From contig JBBPUQ010000006.1 in assembly GCA_038501195.1 (NCBI GenBank), positions 1,984,001 through 2,048,000 of the forward strand: a DNA stretch of 64,000 nucleotides. The letters are read 5' to 3'. The notes beneath the pieces are model-generated. The model saw nothing but the letters and a program-made list of their open reading frames with translations, was not told where the DNA came from and did not search any database. Both the position numbers and the translations under genes were made by a program. This DNA comes from Nemania diffusa (Eukaryota > Ascomycota > Sordariomycetes > Xylariales > Xylariaceae). Positions 13,851-24,402 of the stretch are shown here, one piece after another. Each line of letters starts with the position of its first letter. The stretch's first letter is position 1.

Positions 13851-16118
13851 ACTCAAAGGCTTGATAGTGGTTTCACATTTAAGACGTTTTGGTAGATTAT
13901 CAGTCGCGATACTTCGGCTCCGAGGATGAAGTGGACTGATGAGAAAGAGGAGCAATGGGCGGGATGAAAAGGGTGCCACGGATCTCGCGGTACTTGTTCA
14001 ATGAACGTCCTTATATTCCTTAATCGAAGGAATGGCTGGATGCGAAGTTACAATCAAACTGTACAACCCTGCAATCATTACACCTTGTTTCCAACCTCTC
14101 TCCCTCTCCTTCTATTCATGTTCCTAGACACGAGAATATCTATTTCTGAAAAGGGTAAATGAATATGGGCTTACGAATGCACTTCATTCCTAAATATTCA
14201 CACGCTGCATTGAGACTCTAGGCTGCAATAATGCAAGGAAACCATGCCGTGCCATCTGGTAATACTAGCATTGCTAAGACCTCTGCAGCAGGATCGCGAC
14301 AGCACCCAATCAGATACCACGGAACGAACATGGACCGTATAAGGATTTGGGGTCCATGATAGCAATGTAACACTCGCCGGTTGGGGGCGCCGCTCTATCT
14401 AGGCTACCCGGTATGTGGTTGGCAGATTAATCAGCTCCGATCTACCTGTCTTTTTATCATTATTTTGCTTTCTGGGTTTCTGGATACAGCCATGGGGATA
14501 AGTAAAAATGAAGAGAGAAGCGACTAGGTAACCTTAGAACTAGCTTGGGGTTTGCGCTTGTGTCATGAGATTCAATATAGAGTGAAGATAGGTCACTCGG
14601 ATCGACGAAGTGAGATAGAAGTTAAGTAGAAGCCAGGTAGTAGCAAAGGGCTATAGCTCAATTTCATTAACTCTTGAGTCCTGCCCAAATGCTTGGGGAG
14701 GACTCCTATCCTTATATAACGGTGACAATTGATACATATATCCATAGAGTTATAGAAGCACGACTTTATCACCTAGCGGCTGAGGAGTCACAGCTCAGGC
14801 TACTAGTGATGCCAGAGATGATTTGTTGTCATTGTACAAGGAGGGAAGCTCTATCTAGACCAATAGGACCTACTCTGCTGGCTTATATATACCGGGCTAT
14901 TGCCTGTGCTATATTTCTAGCTTCTTTAAGGTTTAGTATTGTGACATTGGGTTACAAAAACAAAGATCATTCTGAGCTGAGGTTCTTGAGATAATATGCT
15001 AGGGTACATTTTCGGCGAACAAAACGGTGCGTAGGCCTTGAAGTGTTTCAGCTGTCCAAGGCATATATCATGACTGGCTTCCAGTTTCGTGAAAATCTTA
15101 AGTTCTTGTAGGGATGGGCTAGTAGGCAAAAGGGCACCTACGAGATCCCGTAGGTGCGCTTCATGATGTATCCTATCCTACTACACAGAGTTCTTAACGG
15201 TACTGATTGAATAGTATAGGAAGTGCTCAAGCTTTACGCACGTGAATAGCATTGTACGTATGTCGTTTGGGGATACCTAGCTTTTTGCTGGTTTCACTGA
15301 ACGGAGGTAACTCAACTCCAATGGTTTAGAGCAACCGACACAACTTGTAATCTCGAGTCTTTCTAAACAAAGTGCAGCATGAAATAAACTCGCCATGTTT
15401 CCTATATCGAATGAATGCGAAGTAAAAACTGTGGCGTTGTGCAATAACTTCGAGTCCTACCTCACCTCCGTCAACACCGGCGAAGTATTACTATACCTCT
15501 GCCCAGGGCTTCTAGTACGGGTTTCAAACTGGCCACAGTAAACATAGATCAGTTATTAAAGGCGCTTGTTACTGCCTCGGAGGTTCCCCTCGGTAGCTGA
15601 ATCGGTTGTAAACTACGCGCTGAGGCGTGGCTCTAGTCACACGATGCGCCACCTGGGCAAGTAGATAAACTGCAACCAAATAGCTAAGCCGTCAACACCT
15701 GATCGTCCTATATGGTGGGCGACGAGCTAGCTCCTGCGCCTGGGTGAAAAGAGTAACCCCCGTGCCCCGAATCGAACAACTGCGCACTAGCTATAGCTCT
15801 GCACTGTCTTTCGCCTGCGCTTATCAATACGTCTGCTATCTACTTTGGCGTTTACTCTCTGCGTTCTTGGCTACGATAAGAACGCATTTATTACAAACTT
15901 GCTTATGTACCCGGTGTTCGCACGCTAGCTCGTTGCTTAATACGTTAGCGTGCTTTCGAATATACAAGATCTGATGTCCTAATTGAAGTGGACACTGAAT
16001 TATGACTTAACTGCTTAAGAAGTGAAAATTTGGTTTCTGAAGCCTATATAATATACGGCTGCAAAGATATATATAATATAGGACAGCTTGCTACGCCCTC
16101 AGTACCCTTAAAGAGGTC

Positions 16119-16136
16119 AGGCACTATATAGTGCCT
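16119..16136. repeat. 18-bp perfect palindrome
   Basis: AGGCACTATATAGTGCCT reads identically on both strands. It lies inside the putative insertion about 500 bp beyond the methyltransferase stop codon. It could form a small hairpin; no function is assigned. Confidence 0.75.
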
Positions 16137-16153
16137 TTGCGGCGTTAATAACA

Positions 16154-16182
16154 ATCTATCTATTTATCTATCTATCTATCTA
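16154..16182. repeat. TCTA microsatellite
   Basis: An imperfect run of ATCT/TCTA units with one TTTA interruption, ending exactly at the downstream copy of the 16-bp direct repeat. It probably represents the 3' tail of the inserted element. Confidence 0.8.
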
Positions 16183-16620
16183 GTCACACGATGCTGTAAT
16201 ACCATCGTCATTCTCTTAGGTATTAGAAGGCTTAGAGATCGTACCAAGTGAACTCTATTCATTTCTACCCTATTGTTTGGGAATAACGCTAAACGTGCTA
16301 TAATAACCAGGAGTTTTCAGATACATGTCATCTAGCTACTTACATGGGTATATGTACCTAAGGCAGCATGATTGCTACATTCAAATGTATATTGATAAAC
16401 CACAGTGGAACATACTATACTCAAAACGCGTGTATGAATAGGAGGTTTGAAAGCGCATTTTCTAAATATCTTTCTAATAATTAGATTGTATTCTTGGAAC
16501 GTTTTATCAATGAGATACCTGCATTTAAAAGTTAGGGTTGAAGGTAATACCAGGGTGGGACATAGTTTTCGCACAGTAACAGCTCTAGGCCAACCTACGT
16601 TAGAGCACGGATAGTGTGGT

Positions 16621-17898
16621 TTAAACCCCATTCCACGATGCCTCTAGAACCCACAGACCTGACCCAGGTGGCTGCTTTCCCCCCTGAAACTGGAACCCCG
16701 GGCTAGCCATTTCGAAAAGACGAGCCCAGTCAGAAACCTCGCGGTCTCCAGCATTGAACAGCATCATCATATTTAAATCACCGGATCGTACGGCAGACGC
16801 CGCTCCAGGCGACATCTCTTCAGGTCCGGGTACCACCACATCATTCAACAGCACTCGCGCACCCACCTTCAGCGCCGGGATTAGCGCCCGCAGGATGCGA
16901 ACGGCATACTTATCTGACCAGTTGTGGAGGCATGCGCGGTATAGATACACGTCAGCCTCGCGTATCGGCTGCTCGGTAAAGAAGTCGTGCGTCATATAAC
17001 GCACGCGGTCGGCGATATCAGCGGGCTTGCGCGAATCTGCCTCGAGGATCGTGGGCTTGTCGATGTCTTGGACGACAAGGTTAAACGACGGGAAGGCGCG
17101 CGCAAGCGCTATCGCCGCCTCGCCGTGAGAGCCACCCACGTCGATTACCGTAGCGCCATCCTTCAGCTCGCCCCAGGGCCACGCATCCACGAGGTAATGA
17201 ACGTCCAGATCTGGACGCGCCGCATACAGGCGCATGCCGGCAGCGAATCGTGCTGCACGCTCTGGATCGGCGGCTAGGACGTCGAACATACCAAGCGAGG
17301 TCTGATTCGCGAGAGAAAACCCAGTTTCGTTGGGCTCCTCAGACGCGGGCCAGCGTGCAATCGCCTCGCACGTGTGGTAGGCGGCAAGCCAGCAGTCGTC
17401 AGCACGCCATCGGATCCAGGCTGCTACATCCGCATCCTCGGCAAGTAAGCGGGAGCTGGCGCTGTGGGTAACGAAGCCCGGCCGTGGCTCGCGGAACATA
17501 TGCTGTGTGATGGCGTGACGGACCAGCCTCCGAACATGCGATTCTCCCAGGCCGGCGGCGACGGCCAGCTCAGCGAAGGTGATCTCGCCGTCCAGTGGGA
17601 CGAGACGTGCGAGCCCGAAGCGCACGATGGCCAGCTCGCTGAGGTGATAGTTGGGTTGGCTGCTGAATAGATGTTCGCGAGGGCCAAGCATGAGATCACG
17701 CAGCTCAAGGGTATCCTGTATGACGGCCTCGCGAGCAGCTAGAATGCGGCCATCAGTATTAGGATGGAACAGACTCAGCGGCGCATCTGGGTCGAATGAA
17801 GGGGTAGGCAGCGATTGCGAGGCCAGGAAGTTGTCAATTTCGGTTGTGTTAGCAGCTATGCGCGCAGAGAGCTCTGCGATGCGGGTTGGTTTGGACAT
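16621..17898 (-). CDS. SAM-dependent O-methyltransferase
   Basis: Class I COMT-like O-methyltransferase of the fungal secondary-metabolism type, transferring a methyl group from S-adenosylmethionine to a hydroxyl of an unknown substrate in the cytosol. Single exon, 425 residues, the usual length for the family (about 400-450). Residues about 80-150 form the winged-helix dimerisation region (EITFAELAVAAGLGESHVRR). The SAM-binding glycine motif is VIDVGGSHGE at 251-260, and a second SAM contact region is VVQDID at 275-280. The catalytic region LHNWSD at 324-329 carries the general-base histidine 325, followed by LLNDVVVP. Its N-terminus sits about 1.1 kb from the start of nothing else on this strand except the small secreted peptide gene upstream. 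Proximity to two UstYa-family genes suggests a tailoring role, which is inference. GC content is clearly higher than the flanking DNA. Confidence 0.93.
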   Translation of the reverse strand: MSKPTRIAELSARIAANTTEIDNFLASQSLPTPSFDPDAPLSLFHPNTDGRILAAREAVIQDTLELRDLMLGPREHLFSSQPNYHLSELAIVRFGLARLVPLDGEITFAELAVAAGLGESHVRRLVRHAITQHMFREPRPGFVTHSASSRLLAEDADVAAWIRWRADDCWLAAYHTCEAIARWPASEEPNETGFSLANQTSLGMFDVLAADPERAARFAAGMRLYAARPDLDVHYLVDAWPWGELKDGATVIDVGGSHGEAAIALARAFPSFNLVVQDIDKPTILEADSRKPADIADRVRYMTHDFFTEQPIREADVYLYRACLHNWSDKYAVRILRALIPALKVGARVLLNDVVVPGPEEMSPGAASAVRSGDLNMMMLFNAGDREVSDWARLFEMASPGFQFQGGKQPPGSGLWVLEASWNGV

Positions 17899-18978
17899 CT
17901 TGACACTCTACGTACGTTGTTGGTAGCGCTACACGGGCTCGGTGGGGGTTAGGGGGGGGACTAGGATGAAGACCGGAAATGGGAGAATAACAAGACGCGA
18001 TTCGCGGGGTTCGAGGAGGAAATACTAAAGTGCACCAAGCAGCTCCTAGAGTCCTACGTACCTACATGTAGGCACCTATGACTCCCCCCTCACATCAACG
18101 GCGGCTTAGCCAGGTAGCTGGCCAGTTTGTCTGAGCAACCAACAGTTAGTACGCTAGTACAGGACCGAGCCTTCTGTAACACCATAGGTGTAATTACAAT
18201 TACGGGTCCGAAGGCCGACCGCGCCGCCCGGCACGACCCGACGAGGGGCTGTGAGTATAGCAATACAACCTTGACCTCATGCTGTTGGATTTTACCACTG
18301 CGCCAAAAGATAATTGTCATGCACACCCTTATTTTATATTTTATAGGCACCAATCCAACACATGCATGGTACCTCTCTCTAATGCAGTGAGATACGCCTA
18401 AATGTCGGGATGCCTGCGCCACAGAATGCTAATTCCCGGATATCGCAGCGTTTTGTAACAACCGCAAAGGACCCAACATCCGGGAGCCTCTCCCGTCATC
18501 ACGAAACTATGTCGCACATTTTAAGCTAACGGCAATTGTAGGACTGGGCCAGCTGATCCGTCGTTGCTGGCATAACACTGAGGCAAGCAAATATTGAAGC
18601 TAAATCTAGAGACTAGGGTTATTAGGCAAATTAACTAACATCAAATAGTCAGACAAACAGACACTATACGCGGGCTACGTATCTCATGCAAACGTCGGGA
18701 CAATGCTAATACGTGTATTAGAGACATACACAGGATGCCTAACTAGGTATAAGTAAGAGGAGGAGCTTATTCACTATTTGAATCATTGTTGGGGTTTGCG
18801 CATTCCAAACTCTGATATTTGATAGCTATGTCCTTAGACGTATTCTCTGAAATGAGGAACAGCATCCAGCACACCAGGACTCCCCTTTGACCACACTAAC
18901 CCGACTTTCAAGCTCGATTCAATGGCCGACATGGTGCGACTATATGCAAGACTGACAAGCCGTCTAGAATCTAAGCTC
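17899..18978. other. intergenic, promoter side of the methyltransferase gene
   Basis: This lies between the methyltransferase start and the end of the small secreted peptide gene, both on the minus strand. Short frames only. A pyrimidine- and G-rich stretch just upstream of the methyltransferase ATG probably belongs to its leader. Confidence 0.5.
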
Positions 18979-19238
18979 TCAGTCCGTCTCCTCATGAGTC
19001 CACTGCGTGTAAACGACGTTTTCGTCGTCCCCGATAAAATCAGATGCGCCCTCTTGAGCTACTTCTAACAGCCGAACGATTGATTGTCAGCCACACGGCA
19101 CTGATCGCTCTGATTTCTACTTGGTGTTGGGAGTTAAGATCCGCAGTACTCACCGCGTACGGTCTGCTTTAGAGGTAGGGCAGCAGCTGCCACGTATGAT
19201 GCCATGAAGGCAGCGAGAAGGAATTTGGCGTACTGCAT
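18979..19238 (-). CDS. small secreted peptide, candidate RiPP precursor
   Basis: Two-exon model: 19238-19154 and 19064-18979, with an 89-nt intron (GTGAGT donor, GGCTGAC branch, GTTAG acceptor), giving 57 codons and 56 residues. Residues 1-20 are a textbook signal peptide (MQYAKFLLAAFMASYVAA plus AA). Next comes a short linker ending KQTVR, then an acidic tail containing ASDFIGDDE and NVVYTQW. There is one tyrosine and one tryptophan in the mature tail, no cysteine, no repeats and no KR/KK pair. A TATATAAT element at 19379-19386 lies about 140 nt upstream. It is transcribed divergently from the UstYa-like gene 785 bp away. Secretory targeting plus UstYa neighbours makes a RiPP precursor plausible, but classical dikaritin precursors carry repeated cores with dibasic sites, which this lacks. 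It could instead be an unrelated small secreted protein. The ORF and intron are inferred by reading only. Confidence 0.55.
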
Positions 19239-20023
19239 TGTGTTTCTGTATAAGGGGGCGTCGCTCAAGAAATTTTGCCGTAGTTTGAAGGGGAACTAGT
19301 AATGTAGTCGGCTGGAATGGTTTAGTGATGGATTAGGTTTCTGCCTGGAGACCAATATTGTAGGTGAGAAGGAGCGCCATTATATACGCACCTTGTGAGA
19401 AGCAACTGTTGCGGTCTACCCTGACTATACGTCTTAAGGCTGAGCGGCAAAGATCGGAAAGAGGGAGGGCTGTTATGCTGCTTGATAATATCTAGATTAT
19501 GCATAACTTGTTGGTAGCTGTTGTTGTGCTGCCCCCCATAGCGCTGTATCGCTTATTATTCGGTCTGATCTAAATAAGGAGGGATCTTCACTCGACTCAT
19601 CGGACGATAATCAGCTTGGAGTTACAAGTCCTGCATACAAGTATCAAACTTGGTGCTAAATAGCAAGGCTCTCGTCGAGAGCCTCTCGACTGGGTATCCG
19701 TTGCTTAAGTCCTGTTATTATCTTGCATGAAGACATTAATAGAACGTAAAATTAACCCGGCTAGTCTACGTCTATATTGATGTCGCCCAACGGGCGCCTG
19801 ATTAATATGGGGGGCGTAGTATTTCTTCTCATATCCAAGTTCTACCGCCGTTCATTTAAGCAAAGTAATGTCACCTTTCAATGAGCACCCAACATGGATA
19901 TGTCGAGATTTCGCCATTAGCAAAAATTGCCACTACTTGTACTCTTGTTACCTCTCAATTTCACGATTTTTCTTTAACATTCCCGTCACCAAGTCTCTCT
20001 AGATCTAACACCAGCGCATATTT
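19239..20023. promoter_or_regulatory. divergent promoter region between peptide and UstYa-like genes
   Basis: A 785-bp non-coding interval lies between two genes pointing away from each other. It contains TATATAAT at 19379-19386 on the minus strand. No palindromic Zn2Cys6-type operator stood out by eye. A shared bidirectional promoter would fit co-regulation of the two genes but is not shown. Confidence 0.4.
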
Positions 20024-20866
20024 ATGATGACGGACAGCTTCAAGTACGAACAACTCGTGCATAGCGAGGAGGATAGCTCATCTGATATTTCCTATCGTCA
20101 TCCTTTTGTTACAAGCACGAGGTGGTGGCGCATTACAATTCTCAGTCTCATAGTAATAGGTGGTGCACTCCTCGCCGGAGCCACGGGCTTCATGATTGGC
20201 AAACACATGCAACAGCGCTCTCTTGATATGGACTGGTTCTGTAAGATTCTCCTCTCTAAGCTATTAACTTTTAGAGTTTCAAGATGTATGGATCTCCTTG
20301 AGCTCATCATAGTCGTACAGCGCCGCCTGATGATGTCCGCATAACATATCATTATCAGAGGCAATTTGCGGATCGTCCTAATAATTCTACGCAAGATCTA
20401 TGGATGGAAATACTGGCTCGTATGGCTTCCTGACAGAAAACTATCGCTTCCTGGCTCCCATTAATTAGTATTTAGCTGCGAACGGGTTCATTCAGCATCC
20501 TTCTATATCTCCAGAGCTTCACGGAGTCGCAGTGTTCCATCAACTCCATTGTTTAGTAAAGACACCGCCTGAAATTTAATCTTTTAAGAAATACTAATGA
20601 AGAGCTAGAATACCATACAACGAGCGTACTGGGCAGCCATAGATAATATTCCTATTTCTCACGTATCCAGGCCGGCTCATGTGAGGCATTGTATTGATTA
20701 TCTCCGACAATCCCTCATGTGTCACGCAGATACCAATCTAGAGCCGGTCATTAAGGATCTTGGGGGGGTTACAGGTTTCGGATCTGAACACAAATGCCGT
20801 GACTTCGAGAAGGTCAAAGAGTGGGTAGGTGCGTGGGCACCAGTAATATCAAACGATAGACAATGA
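20024..20866 (+). CDS. UstYa-family (DUF3328) oxidative cyclase, gene A
   Basis: UstYa/DUF3328 proteins are single-pass membrane oxidases that install oxidative cross-links in fungal RiPPs (ustiloxin, phomopsin, asperipin) and act in some NRPS pathways. Four exons: 20024-20240, 20303-20419, 20476-20555 and 20609-20866, with introns of 62, 56 and 53 nt. They total 672 nt, 223 residues, all phases consistent. Features in order: a short polar N-terminus; one transmembrane helix at about 36-58 (ILSLIVIGGALLAG); the family segment ITYHYQRQFADRPNNSTQ; GFIQHPSISPELHGVAVF running into the first HxxHC motif HQLHC; and the second HxxHC motif HVRHC followed by IDYLRQSLMCHADTNLEP. Both HxxHC motifs, the proposed metal/catalytic sites, are intact. 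The stop lies 96 bp from that of the convergent UstYb-like gene. Confidence 0.93.
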
Positions 20867-20962
20867 TATCGGAAACCCCTTATGTTTTGTAGAGACACCT
20901 CTTAGGTTGCATATACATTTAATGTTATATTAACTCGATGAAACTATCTCGAAATACTCCAC

Positions 20963-22010
20963 TCATGAGCGCTCTGGGTCATGAAGCAGTAAGTTGGAAT
21001 CCGATAGATCTAAGCGACGTGATTTCGCCCAGCTCTGCAACCTGTCCCACTTCACACATCTGTGCAAGGCTCTACCATCACGAATTGAAGGCCCAAGAAG
21101 TGCACCTGAACCCCCTTCACGGGTATCATACTCCCAGACAGAAGGTATCACGCTGATATCACCCCGACACATCGTTGAAAGTCTAATCACCTCTAAGCAG
21201 TGTTCTGTGTGATGGTCAGAGTACAACTAATAACACAATCCAATAGTCAAAGACAATTACCCATATGTTCATGTTTCAGAACTAGTTCGCGCTCAGTTGA
21301 GTTGCGCCAGTAGAAGTCTTTATAAAGACCTTGACGCAGAACTTTCTAGCGAGAAATCAGTTGCCAGTACTCGTAAGTCTCTTTCTGGATTCTACATACC
21401 ACACAATGAAGTTCATGAAAGACTGCTAGTGAGCCCATATATCCTGAGCCATCACGCAGCTCGAGGGATGCTGTACCTATTTTCTTGAGCTCTTCGGGAA
21501 GTATCTTAATGCTCATTCCTAGTGAATAAACTAAGTGAGCTGCAAAGAGCGATGAGAAGATTATGAGTTCAATTTAATTACCTTGCAACAAGCTGTTCCA
21601 AGAAGCATCCACGTGCTGTGATGGCTCTCCGGTATAATTCCCATATTGTATATATGCACCGAGGTATCTGTTCTCCCATTCTAACGCTTCGAGCGCCGGC
21701 GCTATATAAGTGGAACATTTAGCGAACGTTCTTATTTATTACTCACCAAAAAGCTGTGAGACTCACACCAGGTTCGCTCATTCACACAGGTAACAGAACT
21801 ACTCCGCGCAGCGATGATTACCACACCCGTGTAAAAAATTAATGATAGTAGGATAATTGTGAATTTGAGTGGTGCGCATATTTGAACAATGTGAGATCTT
21901 ATAGATGGTCGAGTGAGGCCTGGTTTCTCTTCAAGCTGAAAGGGCGCATTCTCCATTTCCGTGAGGAACGGAGAACTTTCGGGTTCAGCCATTCTTGGTG
22001 AGAAATCCAT
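20963..22010 (-). CDS. UstYa-family (DUF3328) oxidative cyclase, gene B
   Basis: Second intact DUF3328 protein. Five exons: 22010-21767, 21701-21582, 21539-21400, 21345-21261 and 21204-20963, totalling 831 nt and 276 residues with every phase consistent. The N-terminus is polar and acidic (residues about 1-50), then one helix (FTIILLSLIFYTGVVIIAA). CVNERTW joins SPALEALEWENRYLG, a hallmark of the family. The block NYTGEPSQHVDASWNSLL leads to GSLAVF and the first HxxHC, HELHC. Exon 4 ends HEHM and exon 5 begins EHC, so the second HxxHC (HMEHC) is split by an intron with a CTCTGAC branch; EVIRLSTMCRGDISVIP follows. An alternative start at the second ATG (21992) is possible. It is only weakly similar to gene A outside the motifs, as expected for a UstYa/UstYb pair and not a recent duplication. 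Confidence 0.92.
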
Positions 22011-22899
22011 GATCTGGAATAGACCGAGACGAGAGAATTAGCAAGTATCACACCTTTATTTCCGAGTCGCCAATATGTAAGGACTCCTTGATCTAGCTGC
22101 GACTAGCATTTGAACACGGTAAGTATATATTAGGAATAAAGCTCTGTTTAGAGCCAGCATCAATGTTACACCTATGTCCTGCAAACGAGCCGCGGCCTGC
22201 GTCCGGGAATACCGGGTAGTAAAGCGGTAGCCTCATTGCCGTTCCTCAATTCCCTTGCGTTAGGCTCATGTCGGGATTGCATGCATTTGCACTTTGTCGT
22301 TAAATACTAACAGTCGGTCCGAAGACCCCAAGACTTTCAGAGCTTTCGGGGGCCAAATGTCACAGGGCAGCGCGAGGGGCCTTGCGACTAGGCTAAGTCT
22401 TAAGATGACTCTCTAGGTAGCAGCATTATGGTCGCTTATTGTTGTATGCGCCTCATCTCATCTCGAATTCTCACCAATAGTCATCTGTTATCGCGAACCG
22501 CGTACTAGTGTTAGCTGCGAGGTCCTTCGGACCCACTACATGCATGTAACTCAGGGTATGTACGCATGCCATGTAGATAGTATATATGTAGAATAGTGTC
22601 ACCTCAACGTCCATGTCGGCTATTGGGGGGGTGTAACGCATGGGCTATGGTCCTGCAGCTAACAATCTAATGTGTTAGTTATTCAGAAATCTGCCTACTT
22701 CATGTCCCCTCCCGAATTTTCCTAGGTTATGTCGAAATTTTGTGCTTCCGAATTTGCTCGAGAGTCGAGCCCTAACAGCGGTGAAGTTTATGTCTATCCT
22801 ATGCGCAGTACTTCACCTAATTACGTTCTCCTCACTTTTAACAGCCAGGTTCTCTAATCTAATTTTTGATACACGCTTGAAATCTGGCTTCCTCTCAGC
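22011..22899. other. intergenic, divergent promoter region
   Basis: Non-coding interval between the minus-strand UstYb-like gene and the plus-strand rhodopsin-domain gene. No frame with a recognisable product occurs. A short TACATGCATGTA palindrome is present near 22.54 kb. Confidence 0.5.
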
Positions 22900-24402
22900 A
22901 TGGCTCTTCCTCTAAATACCAACATCGTCATCATATCTATCACTTTTGCTGTTCTAGCAATTGTGGCAGTCTGCCTCCGCTTTCGGGCCCGGCGGCTTCA
23001 AAAGGCTAAGTACGGCATCGATGACTATTTAATCGTGATCGGGTTGGTAAGTAGATTGAAACCACGTCAATAACCCTATCCCGTCTCTTTATTAATCTGC
23101 GTCCAGGTCTTTGCGGTGGCAATGTCTGTGAGCAATAGCATTGGTACATTGTTTCCCTTGCTCACATTAACTTATTACCTGCTCTGACATTTCCCAGGCG
23201 CTATCAGTGGTCTTCTTGGCAGGCATATGCCCCTGGACGAGAATGGTGTCCCTCAAATTCATGACCCTCGGTACATTCTCTTTACTAAGGTGAGTAGACA
23301 AGCCCAGCAATCATCAGACGACAGAACTATGCCCATTGACTATTAGATAGATAGAGTTCCTTAGCATCATCTTCTCGCCGCTATCCCTCGGCCCAACCAA
23401 ACTCTCTATTGTCTGCTTCTATCGACGGATTTTTCGCGGCTCTAAGTTCTCCATTCTCACAAGTATCCTCTTAGCTGTTATCGCCTCCTGGACCGTTGCT
23501 TTCTTTTTCGCCGGACTTTTCATTTGTGTCCCTGTTGAAGCTTTCTGGGCCCCAAATCCGGCTGCTCGGTGCTTTGTGCCTATTCCATTATTCTACACAG
23601 GTGCCATATCTGATACTATTGTGGACGTCATTATCTTGTCGATTCCCGTGCCGCTGGTGTGGAAGCTCAACTTACCGACGAAGCAGAAGATCAGTGTCAG
23701 TCTCATCTTTTTGCTAGGCGCCTTGTAAGTATCCGCTTTCATTATATGGTGCTTGTGTTAATCTAGGTCCACTTGAAACGTTTCAAGCGCGACAACATGA
23801 CGATGAGAAATTTGATAACAAATTGTTGGCGTTCATTATTTACCTATGCTGATTTTGACACGATTATAGTATTATTGGGATTAGCGCTGCGCGAATAGTG
23901 CTATTTGTCCACGCAGGGACAAGTTTGAACGAAGCTACAGACATATCATGTAAGTTGAAACAACACTACATGGCACAGAAGCGGTGACGACAACGAGATC
24001 ACTCTACTGTGGCGTGCCCTTGACCGTGTAATCATGGGCTAACATAGTCGAGATGACACATCGCCGACACTATACTGGTCTCAACTCGAATGCTCTGTGG
24101 CTGTGGTCTGCGCCTGCTTACCGACGCTACGCATTGTTCTTAACGACGTTTCAGTCAAGAATCTTCGCAGTTTTGCTAGCAAGTTCTCGCTGCGGAGTAT
24201 TTCGACAAAAGCTCCATCCCAGCAGAGCATTCAGCAATGGGATGATAGTCTAACTAAACCAGACAGCTTGTCAGCGGCGCTTGGGTCGAGCGGTTACATG
24301 GCAGCTGTGCAGTCCGAACCTTCTAGCCACATACCGGAAGGCATCACGGTAAACAAAAATGTTCATCAACGTTCTGAGGCCTGCCAGTCAGAGACTGTCT
24401 AG
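22900..24402 (+). CDS. rhodopsin-domain integral membrane protein
   Basis: Best-preserved of three family members in this window. Six exons: 22900-23046, 23107-23143, 23198-23289, 23351-23724, 23870-23949 and 24053-24402. They total 1080 nt and 359 residues with phases consistent throughout. Family signatures in order are VCLRFRARRLQKAKYGIDDY, VFAVAMSVSNSIGAISG, GRHMPLDENGV, IEFLSIIFSPLSLGPTKLS, IVCFYRRIFRG, CFVPIPLFYTGAISD, ISYDDTSPTLYWSQLEC and VAVVCACLPTLR. A serine- and glutamine-rich cytoplasmic tail of about 90 residues follows. Seven hydrophobic helices are predicted by inspection. Function is unknown for the family. It starts 890 bp from the UstYb-like gene and points away from it, so cluster membership is uncertain. 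Confidence 0.92.

Larger units (their letters stand above)
15632..16194. mobile_element. retroposon-like insertion flanked by 16-bp direct repeats
   Basis: The 16-mer TCTAGTCACACGATGC occurs at 15632-15647 and again at 16179-16194. The segment between (about 530 bp) ends in a (TCTA)n tract that abuts the second copy. A target-site duplication plus a short tandem-repeat 3' tail is the usual footprint of LINE/SINE-type retroposition. A perfect B-box-like GTTCGATTC lies on the opposite strand near 15768-15776, but I could not find a matching A box. No protein-coding remnant was recognised, so a truncated LINE or SINE are both possible. The outermost 3-4 bases of the repeat could belong to the TCTA tail. 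Confidence 0.5.
13851..16620. other. intergenic, carries a retroposon-like insertion
   Basis: Apart from the insertion described separately, this stretch has only short frames with no coding signature. AT-rich tracts and a TCTA repeat lie toward the 16 kb end, downstream of the minus-strand methyltransferase gene. Confidence 0.5.

Noticed and set aside
15755..15850. GTTCGATTC B-box-like element, possible tRNA or SINE promoter
   Set aside because: The T-stem does not pair and no A box was found on that strand. It is kept only as a remark on the putative insertion.
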